A DNA stretch of 64,000 nucleotides from Rhizobium johnstonii 3841 (GTDB taxonomy: Bacteria; Pseudomonadota; Alphaproteobacteria; Rhizobiales; Rhizobiaceae), in assembly GCF_000009265.1 (NCBI RefSeq), contig NC_008380.1, forward strand, positions 749,501 to 813,500, in the 5' to 3' direction. This document shows, one piece after another, positions 25,182 through 33,856 of the stretch. The translations under genes were made by a program, and so were the position numbers. Below the pieces are notes generated by a model that saw nothing but the letters and a program-made list of their open reading frames with translations, did not search any database and was not told the DNA's origin. How positions within the stretch are numbered: position 1 is the stretch's first letter; the number at the start of each line of letters is the position of its first letter.

Positions 25182-26611
25182 TGGATATAAGCGTCTCGGG
25201 CGGAGCCTCCGGTACGGAGACGGCTGCGGTTGCGAAATCCGCGCGACTGGCCGGAAAAGGTGATGCCGACGGCCAGAAGAACGGCTTCTTCGACGCGCTT
25301 GCCAAGGCAGGCAGCGATGCCGTCAATGACGAGCCCGACGATGCGCAGCCGGATCAGGGCGTGGCTGCCGATGGCGGCGCCGAGAAAGTGGCGCGGACGA
25401 TCCGCGGCCGCAGCAGTGCAAAGCCGTTGATCGACCTTAGCGACGCCGCGCTGAAGGCACAGGCCGAGGTGCAGCCGGAAACGATTGCCAGTGTTGAAAA
25501 GGCCACGACAAAGCCCGCAAAGGCTGAGGTCAAAATGCCGGCCGATCTCGCCTTCGGCAAGCTCGATCCGGAGGACAGTCCCGCAGACGAGGTCGCTCCG
25601 GCAGCCAAGGGCGGCAAACACACCAAGGCCGACGCGTTGGAAACCGATACGGACAAGGTCAGCGACGATGATGACGGCGGCATTTCCGATGTCCTGGGTC
25701 TGCTGAAGCAGGAGCCTGCCGACGGGACCGTGACTTTGCCGGCGGCCACCGCACATCACCTCTCCGCCAAGGTCGATGAGGCTGGAGCGGGCGACAAGAA
25801 ACTCGATAGTATCGAAGCCAAGGCGGGCGGCCATGCGTCCGACGCTCTTGCCGCGGTCAGCGGCAATAACGAGAGCGGCAAGGCGAATGACATCAAGGTT
25901 CCCGGATCGGAGACTGCCGAAGCCGCCGATGGCAAGACATTCAGGTTGAGCCGCGCCGATGGCCGCGGCGTGTCGATGGATGTCCACATCGGCACGGATC
26001 AGGCCGGGCCGAAAGATGGCACGACGAAGGCCGATGTCGAAAACGTTTCGGTGCTCGAATCGCGCCGCTATATCGGCCTGATGCAGAATACGAATTCCGC
26101 CGCCGTCACCGCCGCTCTCGCCGGCGATTCCGAATGGGCGCGCGCCATGGAGCCGAGCTCGGCGCTCTCCAACGCGGCGGAATGGACGAGCACCGGCAAG
26201 GTGGTCAATACGTTGAAGATCCAGATGAACCCGCTCGATCTCGGCCTGGTGACGGCGACCATGCGCCTGTCCGGCGACGCCCTGAACATCGACCTCAAGG
26301 TCGATACCGGAGCGGCCTATCGTCAAATGAAGGAAGATCACGGCAAGATTCTCGAAGCTCTGCGCAGCCAGGGTTACGCGGTCGAAAACGTCACCATCAG
26401 CATGGCGCCGGTCGAGCGTCCCGACGCCGGCAATCAGGGCCAGGCCTCTCAGCAGCAGTCGCTTCCTCAACAGGGGCAGGGCGGCGAGGCGCGCGAGCGC
26501 CAAAATCAGACGGCACAGCGGACGGACGGAGGCTTCAATGGCGCAGGCGATACCAGTATTGAAGACACTCGTTCTGGCGGCAGCAGCGGCACTGGCGGCG
26601 TTTACCTCTGA
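25178..26611 (+). CDS. fliK: Flagellar hook-length control protein FliK
   Basis: Secreted ruler that ends hook growth and triggers the FlhB substrate switch; called MotD in older rhizobial work. 477 residues. The first ~330 are Lys/Asp/Ala-rich and probably disordered. The C-terminal hook-length domain is at about 345-410 (TLKIQMNPLDLGLVTATMRL, then DGAL-type strands and GYAVENVTISM). The tail is Gln-rich. The start overlaps the motC stop, and the last 74 nt overlap the transglycosylase gene. Confidence 0.92.
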   Translation: MMDISVSGGASGTETAAVAKSARLAGKGDADGQKNGFFDALAKAGSDAVNDEPDDAQPDQGVAADGGAEKVARTIRGRSSAKPLIDLSDAALKAQAEVQPETIASVEKATTKPAKAEVKMPADLAFGKLDPEDSPADEVAPAAKGGKHTKADALETDTDKVSDDDDGGISDVLGLLKQEPADGTVTLPAATAHHLSAKVDEAGAGDKKLDSIEAKAGGHASDALAAVSGNNESGKANDIKVPGSETAEAADGKTFRLSRADGRGVSMDVHIGTDQAGPKDGTTKADVENVSVLESRRYIGLMQNTNSAAVTAALAGDSEWARAMEPSSALSNAAEWTSTGKVVNTLKIQMNPLDLGLVTATMRLSGDALNIDLKVDTGAAYRQMKEDHGKILEALRSQGYAVENVTISMAPVERPDAGNQGQASQQQSLPQQGQGGEARERQNQTAQRTDGGFNGAGDTSIEDTRSGGSSGTGGVYL

Positions 26612-27116
26612 GGCAATCGCCTCCACCGGCGCCTGCGAACGCGAGATCCAGTCGGCAGCGGCCAAATACGGCATCCCGGAAGGCATCCTCTATTCGGTCG
26701 GTCTGACGGAGACCGGCCGCAAGGGCTCGCTCTATCCCTACGCCATGAACGTCGAAGGCAAGGCGATCTTTCCGCCCTCGGAGCAGGACGCGATGCGGCA
26801 GTTCGATGTCGCCCGCAACAGCGGCGCCAAGCTCATCGACATCGGCTGCATGCAGATCAACCATTACTTTCACGGCGAGAATTTCCGCTCCGCCGAGGAG
26901 ATGTTCGACCCGCATCGCAACGTCGAGTATGCGGCAAAATTCCTCCGCAATCTGCATGACCGTCACGAGACATGGACGATGGCGGTAGCCAGATACCATG
27001 CCGGACCCAACAACAATCCGGCGCAGAAGCAATATGTCTGCCGCGTTATCTCCAATCTCGTCGCCACCGGCTACGGCAAGTGGACTCTCAATGCGAGTAA
27101 CTTTTGTCGAAATTGA
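26538..27116 (+). CDS. Flagellar-cluster lytic transglycosylase
   Basis: Predicted periplasmic murein lytic transglycosylase (SLT family), which would open peptidoglycan for rod passage. 192 residues with a signal peptide (about 1-29, ending EAIAS). Motifs are a catalytic Glu in VGLTETGRKGS (about 58), GCMQINHYFH (about 111-120) and VARYHAGPNNN (about 152-162). The start lies inside fliK in another frame (74-nt overlap). In many proteobacteria the equivalent activity is fused to FlgJ; here the FlgJ-like protein at 37147 has only the rod-binding part, so this gene probably supplies the missing enzyme. Confidence 0.85.
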   Translation: MAQAIPVLKTLVLAAAAALAAFTSEAIASTGACEREIQSAAAKYGIPEGILYSVGLTETGRKGSLYPYAMNVEGKAIFPPSEQDAMRQFDVARNSGAKLIDIGCMQINHYFHGENFRSAEEMFDPHRNVEYAAKFLRNLHDRHETWTMAVARYHAGPNNNPAQKQYVCRVISNLVATGYGKWTLNASNFCRN

Positions 27117-27140
27117 TTCAACCGAAGATGGAATAGGCGT

Positions 27141-27164
27141 ATTGTGACGAAACTGTGTCACAAT
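27141..27164. promoter_or_regulatory. 24-bp perfect palindrome upstream of rem
   Basis: ATTGTGAC (27141-27148), an 8-nt spacer, GTCACAAT (27157-27164). It lies about 230 nt before the rem ATG. In Sinorhizobium the LuxR-type pair VisN/VisR activates rem; this palindrome is a candidate site for that or another dimeric regulator. A short hairpin GCGGGA/TCCCGC (27179-27193) and CGCGCAAG (27191-27198) follow. Confidence 0.5.
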
Positions 27165-27396
27165 GTGGCGGGAATCCGGCGGGAATCTCCCGCGCAAGTC
27201 ATATTTAACCGACTGTTAACTTTTCCACGAAATTTTGGTGTGCATAAGCAGGCATACCCACTAGATATAGATCAAATCGCTACCCAGATCTTAATCAATT
27301 ATTAGTTTCTGCCATTAACTTTAACGAGTTGTCGCCGATTCGTGCGATTCGTACCCATAGATCATCGAAGTGCCACACTGATTCGGAGGCGGACGA

Positions 27397-28068
27397 ATGA
27401 TCGTAGTGGTTGATGAGCGTGAGCTCGTGAAAGATGGATACACATCTCTGTTCGGTCGTGAGGGCATTCCCTCCACCGGCTTTGATCCTGCGGAATTCGG
27501 CGAGTGGGTACAGACCGCCGCCGATTCCGATATAGCTGCAGTCGAGGCCTTTCTGATCGGTCAGGGCCAGCGCAACTTCGAACTGCCCCGGGCGATCCGG
27601 GATCGGTCGATGGCGCCGGTGATTGCGGTCAGCGACCAGCACTCGCTCGAAAACACCCTTGCGCTTTTCGATTGCGGCGTCGACGACGTGGTGCGCAAAC
27701 CGGTGCATCCCCGCGAGATCCTCGCAAGGGCGGCGGCGATCCGGCGCCGGCTGAAGGCGATCACCAACTACACCGAGATCGGCGGGATCCGCGTCTTCTC
27801 GGATGGTCGTGACCCCGAGATCAACGGCGAAGTCTTCGCACTTCCCCGGCGCGAGCGCCGCATCCTCGAATATTTGATCGCCAATCGCGGTCGCCGGGTC
27901 ACCAAGACCCAGATCTTCAACGCCATCTACGGCATCTTCGATGAAGAGGTCGAGGAGAATGTCGTCGAAAGCCACATCTCGAAGCTGCGCAAGAAGCTGC
28001 GCAAAAAGCTCGGCGTCGATCCGGTCGATTCCAAGCGCTTCCTTGGCTACTGCATCGATTGGGCCTGA
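27397..28068 (+). CDS. rem: OmpR-type motility regulator Rem
   Basis: Transcriptional activator of flagellar and chemotaxis genes in rhizobia, itself under VisNR in Sinorhizobium. 223 residues. The receiver-like domain (about 1-120) keeps an acidic pair near D6/E7 and the Lys of RKPVHP (about 101), but the strand that should carry the phosphorylatable Asp reads [13 protein letters not shown], with no Asp at its end. The C-terminal winged helix (about 125-221) is intact: [35 protein letters not shown]. It has its own upstream region and is followed by flgE after 125 nt. Activity is therefore probably set by level rather than phosphorylation. Confidence 0.92.
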   Translation: MIVVVDERELVKDGYTSLFGREGIPSTGFDPAEFGEWVQTAADSDIAAVEAFLIGQGQRNFELPRAIRDRSMAPVIAVSDQHSLENTLALFDCGVDDVVRKPVHPREILARAAAIRRRLKAITNYTEIGGIRVFSDGRDPEINGEVFALPRRERRILEYLIANRGRRVTKTQIFNAIYGIFDEEVEENVVESHISKLRKKLRKKLGVDPVDSKRFLGYCIDWA

Positions 28069-28139
28069 TTTCTCGGCCGGGCGGCGGCGCCCGGCTGAAC
28101 GTCAATATTGGCCTCGCAACTCGCCATGACAGACAGCTT

Positions 28140-28160
28140 CACGCAAGGCCCGACAAATAC
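28140..28160 (+). promoter_or_regulatory. Candidate flagellar promoter element upstream of flgE
   Basis: CACGCAAG (28140-28147), 10 nt, TAC (28158-28160), 34 nt before the flgE ATG; the same spacing as at flgB. Confidence 0.58.
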
Positions 28161-28193
28161 TCTCGTGCATAACAGGTAAAACGAGGTTTTCAG

Positions 28194-29495
28194 ATGAGCA
28201 TTTTCGGCAGCATGAAGACGGCAGTATCGGGGATGAACGCGCAGGCCAACCGCCTCAGCACCGTCGCCGACAACATCGCCAACGTTAACACCACCGGTTA
28301 CAAGGCTGTGTCGACGAGCTTCTCGTCGCTGGTTCTGCCCTCCTCGGGCGGCAACTACAATTCCGGCGGCGTTCAGACCTCGGTCCGCCAGGCCGTTTCC
28401 GACCAGGGCGATATTTCCTACACCACCTCGAGCACCGACCTCGCGATCTCGGGCGACGGCTTCTTCATCGTCCAGGGTGCGGACGGTACGCCGGTCCTGA
28501 CCCGCGCCGGCGACTTCACCAAGGACGACGAAGGCAACCTCGTCAACGCCGCCGGCTTTCAGCTGATGGGTTATTCCTATGACGCCGGCTCTCCCGCCGT
28601 CGTCGTCAACGGCTTCGATGGCCTCGTTCCCGTCAATGTCAATCAGGAAGGGCTGACCGCCATCGCCTCGACATCAGGGGTCTTCAAGGGCAACCTCGAT
28701 TCCGGCGCCAATGTCGTTTCGACCGCGGCGGATCGCCCGAGCGCCAACAGTGCCACCACGACAGCCGACACCAAGAAGTTCTCGATGGTCGCCTACGACT
28801 CTCTCGGCAACAAGGTGATGTACGACTTCTATTTCACGAAGACCTCGGTCACGACACCGCCGCCGGCAACTCCTGCGACTGCCAGCACCTGGGAAGTTGC
28901 GATCTTCCGCAACGCCGATGCTGCGACGGGCGGCACGACCTCCTTCCCTTACAGCACCGCCGCTATCGGCACGACCACGCTCGATTTCGACGCCACTGGA
29001 AAAATAACCAACTCGACGGGTGCCGTCACGATCGACGATACGGCGAGGACCGGCCAGATGATCGACATGGATCTCACGGGCTTCACGCAGCTCGGCGCCG
29101 ACTTTGCCGGCACCGGTACGCCGAACGGCCAGGCCGCCAGCCCGGTCAAGGACGTCACCGTCGACGGTGACGGCATCGTCTACGCCAAATACGAGGATGG
29201 CAGCACCAAGCCGCTCTACCGCATTCCGCTGGCCAACGTCGCGAGCCCGGACAAGCTGACGCTGATGAGCGGCAACGTCTACAGCGCCAACGGCCAGTCG
29301 GGCGTCACTGTCACCGGCTTCCCGCAGACCAACGGTCTCGGCACGATCAAGGCAGGTGCCCTCGAAGGCTCGAATGTCGACCTCGCCGGCGAGCTGACCG
29401 AGATGATCGAATCGCAACGCAGCTATACCGCCAATTCCAAGGTGTTCCAGACGGGTTCCGACATTATGGACGTTCTCGTCAACCTCAAGAGATAA
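28194..29495 (+). CDS. flgE: Flagellar hook protein FlgE
   Basis: Hook subunit. 433 residues, typical for FlgE. N-terminal signature NRLSTVADNIANVNTTGYKA (about 18-37), internal FlgE domain, and the C-terminal rod/hook tail GALEGSNVDLAGELTEMIES and SYTANSKVFQTGSDIMDVLV. First gene of the flgE-flgK-flgL-flaF-flbT-flgD-fliQ run, behind a candidate promoter. Confidence 0.97.
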   Translation: MSIFGSMKTAVSGMNAQANRLSTVADNIANVNTTGYKAVSTSFSSLVLPSSGGNYNSGGVQTSVRQAVSDQGDISYTTSSTDLAISGDGFFIVQGADGTPVLTRAGDFTKDDEGNLVNAAGFQLMGYSYDAGSPAVVVNGFDGLVPVNVNQEGLTAIASTSGVFKGNLDSGANVVSTAADRPSANSATTTADTKKFSMVAYDSLGNKVMYDFYFTKTSVTTPPPATPATASTWEVAIFRNADAATGGTTSFPYSTAAIGTTTLDFDATGKITNSTGAVTIDDTARTGQMIDMDLTGFTQLGADFAGTGTPNGQAASPVKDVTVDGDGIVYAKYEDGSTKPLYRIPLANVASPDKLTLMSGNVYSANGQSGVTVTGFPQTNGLGTIKAGALEGSNVDLAGELTEMIESQRSYTANSKVFQTGSDIMDVLVNLKR

Positions 29496-29514
29496 GCAAG
29501 GTACCGTGTAAGCC

Positions 29515-31002
29515 ATGTCGCTCACGTCAGCACTTAATACCGCGCAGAGCATATTCAACAATACGGGCACTCAGAGCAGTGTCGTATCGAACAATATCTC
29601 GAATGCCGGCAACAAAGATTACGTGCGCCGGCAGGCGATGCTCACCACGTCCTTGAATGGCGCGCAGGTCGTCAAGATCGACCGGGCGCAGGAAGAGGCG
29701 CTGCTGCGCCAATACCTGAAGACATCCTCTCAGGACAGCGCCCAGCAGACCCTGCTGAGCGGTCTCGAGGACCTGAAGTCGATCGTGGGTGGCAACGACT
29801 ACGAAACGTCGCCATCCACCTATCTCGGTGTTTTCCAGCAGAAGCTTCAGGCCTTCCGCACGACGCCGGGCAGCACTGTCGCCGCTCAGGGCGCCATCAC
29901 CGCCGCCCAGGACGTCGCCAACTCGCTGAACAATGCCTCGCAATCCGTTCAGAACGTTCGCGCCACCGCCGACAAGCAGATCGCCACTGACGTCGATAAG
30001 CTGAATACACTTCTCAGCGACTTCGAGAAGGCCAACAACGCGGTGAAGACCGCCACGTCCTCGGGTGCGGATGCCTCCGGCGCTCTCGACGAACGTGAAA
30101 AGGCTCTCAAGCAGATTTCGCAGATCGTCGGTGTCAACACAACGACGCGCGACAATAACGACATGGTGCTGAGCACGTCTGACGGGACGATCCTCTTCGA
30201 GACGATCCCGCGCGAGGTGACGTTCAAGTCTCAGGACGTCTATACCGCGACCATCGCCGGCAACTCGGTCTATGTTGACGGTGTGGCACTACCGCGCGGC
30301 AGCGGATCGACGACGACGGGGCAGGGAAGCCTTCAGTCTCTCCTCCAGGTGCGCGACGAAATCGCCCCGAACTTCCAGAAGCAGCTCGACGAAGTCGCTC
30401 GCGGCCTGGTCTCGCTCTTCAAGGAGCAGAACACGGTGGCCGGTCCGGCCTATGTGCCAGGCCTCTTCACCTGGAGCGGCGGCACGGTCGATACCGGCGC
30501 CACCGCGGTTGCCGGCATGGCGGCGACCATCACGGTCAGCAGCCGCGTCATCACCTCGCAAGGCGGCGATCCGATGCGCCTGCGCGATGGTGGCATCAAC
30601 TTGACCGGGCTCGTCCTGAACACGTCAGGCGCCAGCGGTTATACGACTGAACTCGATCGTCTCTATACCGCATTGGGCTCCGACATCGATTTCGACCCAG
30701 CGGCGGGGACGCCGGTCGGGTTCGACGCCACGACCGGCATCGATTCAAACGTCAGCATCATGGAATTCGCCACGAATTCCCTCGGCTGGCTCGAACAGTA
30801 CCGCAGCAATGCCACGACAGCGGCGGAGAACACCTCGGCGGCGCTGTCACGCTCCGACGAAGCCTATTCCAACGAGACGGGCGTCAACCTGGATGAGGAG
30901 CTGACGCTGCTCCTCGACATAGAGCAGTCCTACAAGGCGGCGACCAAGATCCTGAACGCCGTTGACGAAATGTTGAAGTCATTGCTGGATATTGCGAGTT
31001 AA
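29515..31002 (+). CDS. flgK: Hook-filament junction protein FlgK (HAP1)
   Basis: First hook-filament junction protein. 495 residues. N-terminus MSLTSALNTAQSIFNNTGTQ with the signature VVSNNISNAGNKDYVRRQ, and a C-terminal FlgK tail (TGVNLDEELTLLLDIEQSYK, then ILNAVDEMLKSLL). It lies between flgE (19 nt) and flgL (3 nt). Confidence 0.96.
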   Translation: MSLTSALNTAQSIFNNTGTQSSVVSNNISNAGNKDYVRRQAMLTTSLNGAQVVKIDRAQEEALLRQYLKTSSQDSAQQTLLSGLEDLKSIVGGNDYETSPSTYLGVFQQKLQAFRTTPGSTVAAQGAITAAQDVANSLNNASQSVQNVRATADKQIATDVDKLNTLLSDFEKANNAVKTATSSGADASGALDEREKALKQISQIVGVNTTTRDNNDMVLSTSDGTILFETIPREVTFKSQDVYTATIAGNSVYVDGVALPRGSGSTTTGQGSLQSLLQVRDEIAPNFQKQLDEVARGLVSLFKEQNTVAGPAYVPGLFTWSGGTVDTGATAVAGMAATITVSSRVITSQGGDPMRLRDGGINLTGLVLNTSGASGYTTELDRLYTALGSDIDFDPAAGTPVGFDATTGIDSNVSIMEFATNSLGWLEQYRSNATTAAENTSAALSRSDEAYSNETGVNLDEELTLLLDIEQSYKAATKILNAVDEMLKSLLDIAS

Positions 31003-31005
31003 GCC

Positions 31006-32052
31006 ATGAAGAGCTCATTTATTTCAAGTTCGGCCATTCAGAATGCGATGCGGTTGACGATCCGTCAGGCGCAGAACCAGATGACGAAGGCGACGATGGA
31101 AGCGACGACGGGAGTCTATGCCGATATCGGTGTCTCGCTCGGCGGCAACGCCGCCAGGAGCGTCGACTTCAGCCGCGAGGTCGACCGGATAGCCTCGATC
31201 AAATCAAGCAATTCGCTTGTCACCGCGCGCATGGAATCCTCGCAGCTCGGCCTTTCCAAGATGAAGGACGTCGGCGACGGCCTCGTTTCGAAGCTGACGG
31301 CTCTCCAGGGCAGCCACGACCCAGGCAGCATCACCGTCGCCATCCAGTCGGCGACCAGCGCGCTCTCCACCATGATGGACACGGCCAATACCATGGTGAA
31401 CGGCGAATATCTGTTCTCCGGCATCAATACCGATGTTCAGCCACTCACCGACAAGACCGCCGCGACGAGCGCTGACATCGTCACCGCATTGAACACGTAT
31501 GCGACAGGTCTCGGCAAGTCGGTAAGTGATCTCACGGGCACCGAAATGGAGACCTTCATCACCACGACGGTAGAGCCGATGTTCACCGAGGCGGCCTGGA
31601 CCGACCCGACGACCGGCTGGTCGCAGGCATCGAGCCAGAACATGACGAGCCGCATCAGCAACTCCGAAGTGATCGAATCCTCGACCAATGCCAATTCCGA
31701 GGGCATGCGTTACTTCGCGCTCGCCTCGGTGATGACCTCGGCACTGTTGGGCCAGGGCCTCAGCAGCGATGCGATGAGTACTGTGTCCAAGCAGGCGATC
31801 AGCTATACGACGAAGGCGACCAGCGGCCTCGTGACCCAGGCAAGCCAGCTCGGCCTTTCCCAAGAGCGCGTCAAGAAGTCCAACGACGCCCTCGACGCCC
31901 AGTCCAACATCATCAAGAACAAGCTCGTCGATCTCCAAGGCGTCGATCCCTACGAAGCCTCGACCCTCGTCAAGACCTTGGAAACGCAGCTTGAAACCGC
32001 TTACACGATCGTCTCGAAGATCCAGCAGTTGAGTCTTGTAAACTACCTTTGA
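31006..32052 (+). CDS. flgL: Hook-filament junction protein FlgL (HAP3)
   Basis: Second junction protein, flagellin-like at both ends. 348 residues, beginning MKSSFISSSAIQNAMRLTIR. The N-terminal flagellin-type helix and the C-terminal coil (ETQLETAYTIVSKIQQLSLV) are present. Directly downstream of flgK; flaF follows after 34 nt. Confidence 0.94.
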   Translation: MKSSFISSSAIQNAMRLTIRQAQNQMTKATMEATTGVYADIGVSLGGNAARSVDFSREVDRIASIKSSNSLVTARMESSQLGLSKMKDVGDGLVSKLTALQGSHDPGSITVAIQSATSALSTMMDTANTMVNGEYLFSGINTDVQPLTDKTAATSADIVTALNTYATGLGKSVSDLTGTEMETFITTTVEPMFTEAAWTDPTTGWSQASSQNMTSRISNSEVIESSTNANSEGMRYFALASVMTSALLGQGLSSDAMSTVSKQAISYTTKATSGLVTQASQLGLSQERVKKSNDALDAQSNIIKNKLVDLQGVDPYEASTLVKTLETQLETAYTIVSKIQQLSLVNYL

Positions 32053-32086
32053 TGAGCAAAGGCGCGCAATAAAGAAGGATGCATGA

Positions 32087-32434
32087 ATGTATCAGTTCTC
32101 ATATGCCGAAGTCATGCAGGACTCGGTGGCCGACGCGAAAGAGCGGGAATGGCAGGTTCTTGACCGGTCCATAGACCTGCTGTCGTTGGCGCGCGAAAAG
32201 GAAAAATACGGCCGGGAAGCCATTGAAGCCCTGTTTTATACCCGCCGGGTGTGGATCAGCTTCATCGAGGATCTGAAACATCCCGACAACCAGCTGGAGA
32301 TCGAGCTCAGGGCCAACCTCATCTCGATCGCGATCTGGATATTGAAGGAATGCGACAGGATCAGAAAACGTCAGTCTAATAACTACCAGGGCATCATCGA
32401 CGTTACCACCATCATCAGGGATGGACTTAAATGA
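32087..32434 (+). CDS. flaF: Flagellin synthesis regulator FlaF
   Basis: Small cytoplasmic regulator of flagellin production found with FlbT in alphaproteobacteria. 115 residues, beginning [20 protein letters not shown], all helical, with [18 protein letters not shown] in the middle and [20 protein letters not shown] near the end. The stop overlaps the flbT ATG. Confidence 0.93.
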   Translation: MYQFSYAEVMQDSVADAKEREWQVLDRSIDLLSLAREKEKYGREAIEALFYTRRVWISFIEDLKHPDNQLEIELRANLISIAIWILKECDRIRKRQSNNYQGIIDVTTIIRDGLK

Positions 32435-32880
32435 AAAGTACACTTCGCATTTCTCTGAAAGCCGGAGAAAGAATCTTCATCAACGGCGCCGTCCTGCGCG
32501 TGGACCGGAAGGTCGCGCTGGAATTCCTGAATGATGTGACGTTCCTTCTCGAAAACCATGTCCTCCAGCCGGAGGGAGCCACGACGCCGCTGCGTCAGCT
32601 CTATTTCATCGCGCAGATGATCCTCATCAACCCTGAGGGCAAGGACCATTCGACGGCGTTGTTCCGCAAGTCGATCACCATGCTGCTCTCCTGCTTCAGG
32701 AACGAGGAGATCCTCGCCGAACTGAAGCGCATCGATGCGCTCGTCTCGACCGGCCGCGCCTTCGACGCGCTCAAGGCGATCCGCGGTCTCTACGCGATCG
32801 AAGACAATATCCTCAACAACCACGAAATGCCGCCGACGATGGTCGAGCAGATTCGCAGGGAGATTGCACCATGGCGGTAG
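32431..32880 (+). CDS. flbT: Flagellin post-transcriptional regulator FlbT
   Basis: Post-transcriptional regulator of flagellin; in Caulobacter it acts on flagellin mRNA, and in Brucella it promotes flagellin production. 149 residues with [20 protein letters not shown] (about 10-29) and [20 protein letters not shown], both family signatures. Overlaps flaF by 4 nt and flgD by 10 nt. Confidence 0.95.
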   Translation: MKSTLRISLKAGERIFINGAVLRVDRKVALEFLNDVTFLLENHVLQPEGATTPLRQLYFIAQMILINPEGKDHSTALFRKSITMLLSCFRNEEILAELKRIDALVSTGRAFDALKAIRGLYAIEDNILNNHEMPPTMVEQIRREIAPWR

Positions 32881-33299
32881 ATGCAACATCGAGCGTGAGC
32901 ACGTCGAGCACGACAAGCACGACGAGCACGGCCCAGTCGAAGGCGACGCTGAACTACGACAATTTCCTTCAACTGCTCATCGCGCAGATGAAGAACCAGG
33001 ATCCGACCGATCCGGTCGACGCCAGCGAGCAGATGTCGCAGCTGGCGAGCTTCTCGCAGGTCGAGCAGACGATCCAAACCAACACCAAGCTCGACACGCT
33101 GCTCGCAAGCTCGAGCCTCACCCAGGCCAGCAGCTACGTCGGCAAATATATGGAAAGCGCCGACGGCACCGTCAAAGGCACCATCGAATCCGTCAAGGTT
33201 TATTCGGACGGAATCATAGCGACGACCACGGATGGTGGTAATATACTCGTGCAGGCGGGAATCACTATTGCCGACAAGGCGCCGACCAGCGATACCTGA
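32871..33299 (+). CDS. flgD: Flagellar hook-capping protein FlgD
   Basis: Scaffold for hook assembly. 142 residues, shorter than enterobacterial FlgD (about 231): it keeps the conserved N-terminal part ([20 protein letters not shown] and [20 protein letters not shown], about 26-70) and a short region after it, but has no room for the usual C-terminal FlgD Ig-like/tudor domains. A short form is common in rhizobia. The Ser/Thr-rich N-terminus resembles other export signals. Confidence 0.93.
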   Translation: MAVDATSSVSTSSTTSTTSTAQSKATLNYDNFLQLLIAQMKNQDPTDPVDASEQMSQLASFSQVEQTIQTNTKLDTLLASSSLTQASSYVGKYMESADGTVKGTIESVKVYSDGIIATTTDGGNILVQAGITIADKAPTSDT

Positions 33300-33398
33300 T
33301 ACCCAAGGCGCCGGTGCGCCGCATAGCTCGGGTGATACCAATCAATGGCGGTCCGGCCTTGGCGGGGCCGCTTCAAGGCGATATGAGGTTGCCTTCGG

Positions 33399-33665
33399 AT
33401 GAATGAAGCTGATGCATTGGATCTGTTTCAGGCGGCGATCTGGACCGTCCTGATTGCCGCCGGTCCCGCCGTCATCGCGGCGATGGTGGTGGGTCTCGTC
33501 ATTGCCTTGATCCAGGCGCTGACCCAGGTGCAGGAAGCGACACTGACCTTCGTGCCGAAGATCGTCGCCGTGCTGATCACGGTCGGCGTCACGGCGCCGT
33601 TCGTCGGCTCGCAGATCTCGATTTTCACCAATCTGGTCTTCTCGCGCATCCAGTCCGGCTTCTAG
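33399..33665 (+). CDS. fliQ: Flagellar export gate protein FliQ
   Basis: Small gate subunit with two membrane segments (about 12-36 and 50-75). 88 residues. Signature QALTQVQEATLTFVPKIVAV is present. It follows flgD after 99 nt and precedes flhA by a repeat-bearing gap. Confidence 0.94.
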   Translation: MNEADALDLFQAAIWTVLIAAGPAVIAAMVVGLVIALIQALTQVQEATLTFVPKIVAVLITVGVTAPFVGSQISIFTNLVFSRIQSGF

Positions 33666-33764
33666 AGCAATTCCAGCAAAAGTGTGCAGCGGTTTTGCGT
33701 CCGGGATTGCGTAGAAACAAAGGCTAGAGCGGTTCTACCCTTCCATGAGAAGCTGAACCGCTCT
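33664..33764. repeat. RIME-like fragment and inverted repeat between fliQ and flhA
   Basis: The first part, CCAGCAAAAGTGTGCAGCGG followed by TTTTGCG, matches the core of the RIME-like elements. The second part is a perfect 10-bp inverted repeat, AGAGCGGTTC (33726-33735) and GAACCGCTCT (33755-33764), with a 19-nt loop. It ends just before the candidate flhA promoter. Confidence 0.6.
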
Positions 33765-33774
33765 GAGCCACCTT

Positions 33775-33795
33775 CGCGCAAGCTTCGCCATTTAA
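33775..33795 (+). promoter_or_regulatory. Candidate flagellar promoter element upstream of flhA
   Basis: CGCGCAAG (33775-33782), 10 nt, TAA (33793-33795), 62 nt before the flhA ATG. It suggests flhA-fliR and the genes after it have their own promoter rather than depending on read-through from flgE. Confidence 0.55.
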
Positions 33796-33856
33796 CTCTC
33801 GATCCGAATTGGGCGGGCTGCGTGTCCGCCTCCTCTCATGAAGAGACGGAATCGTC

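Noticed and set aside
33318..33375. Terminator between flgD and fliQ
   Set aside because: The GCGGTCC/GGGCCGC pairing around 33350-33372 contains mismatches and has no T-run; too weak to claim.
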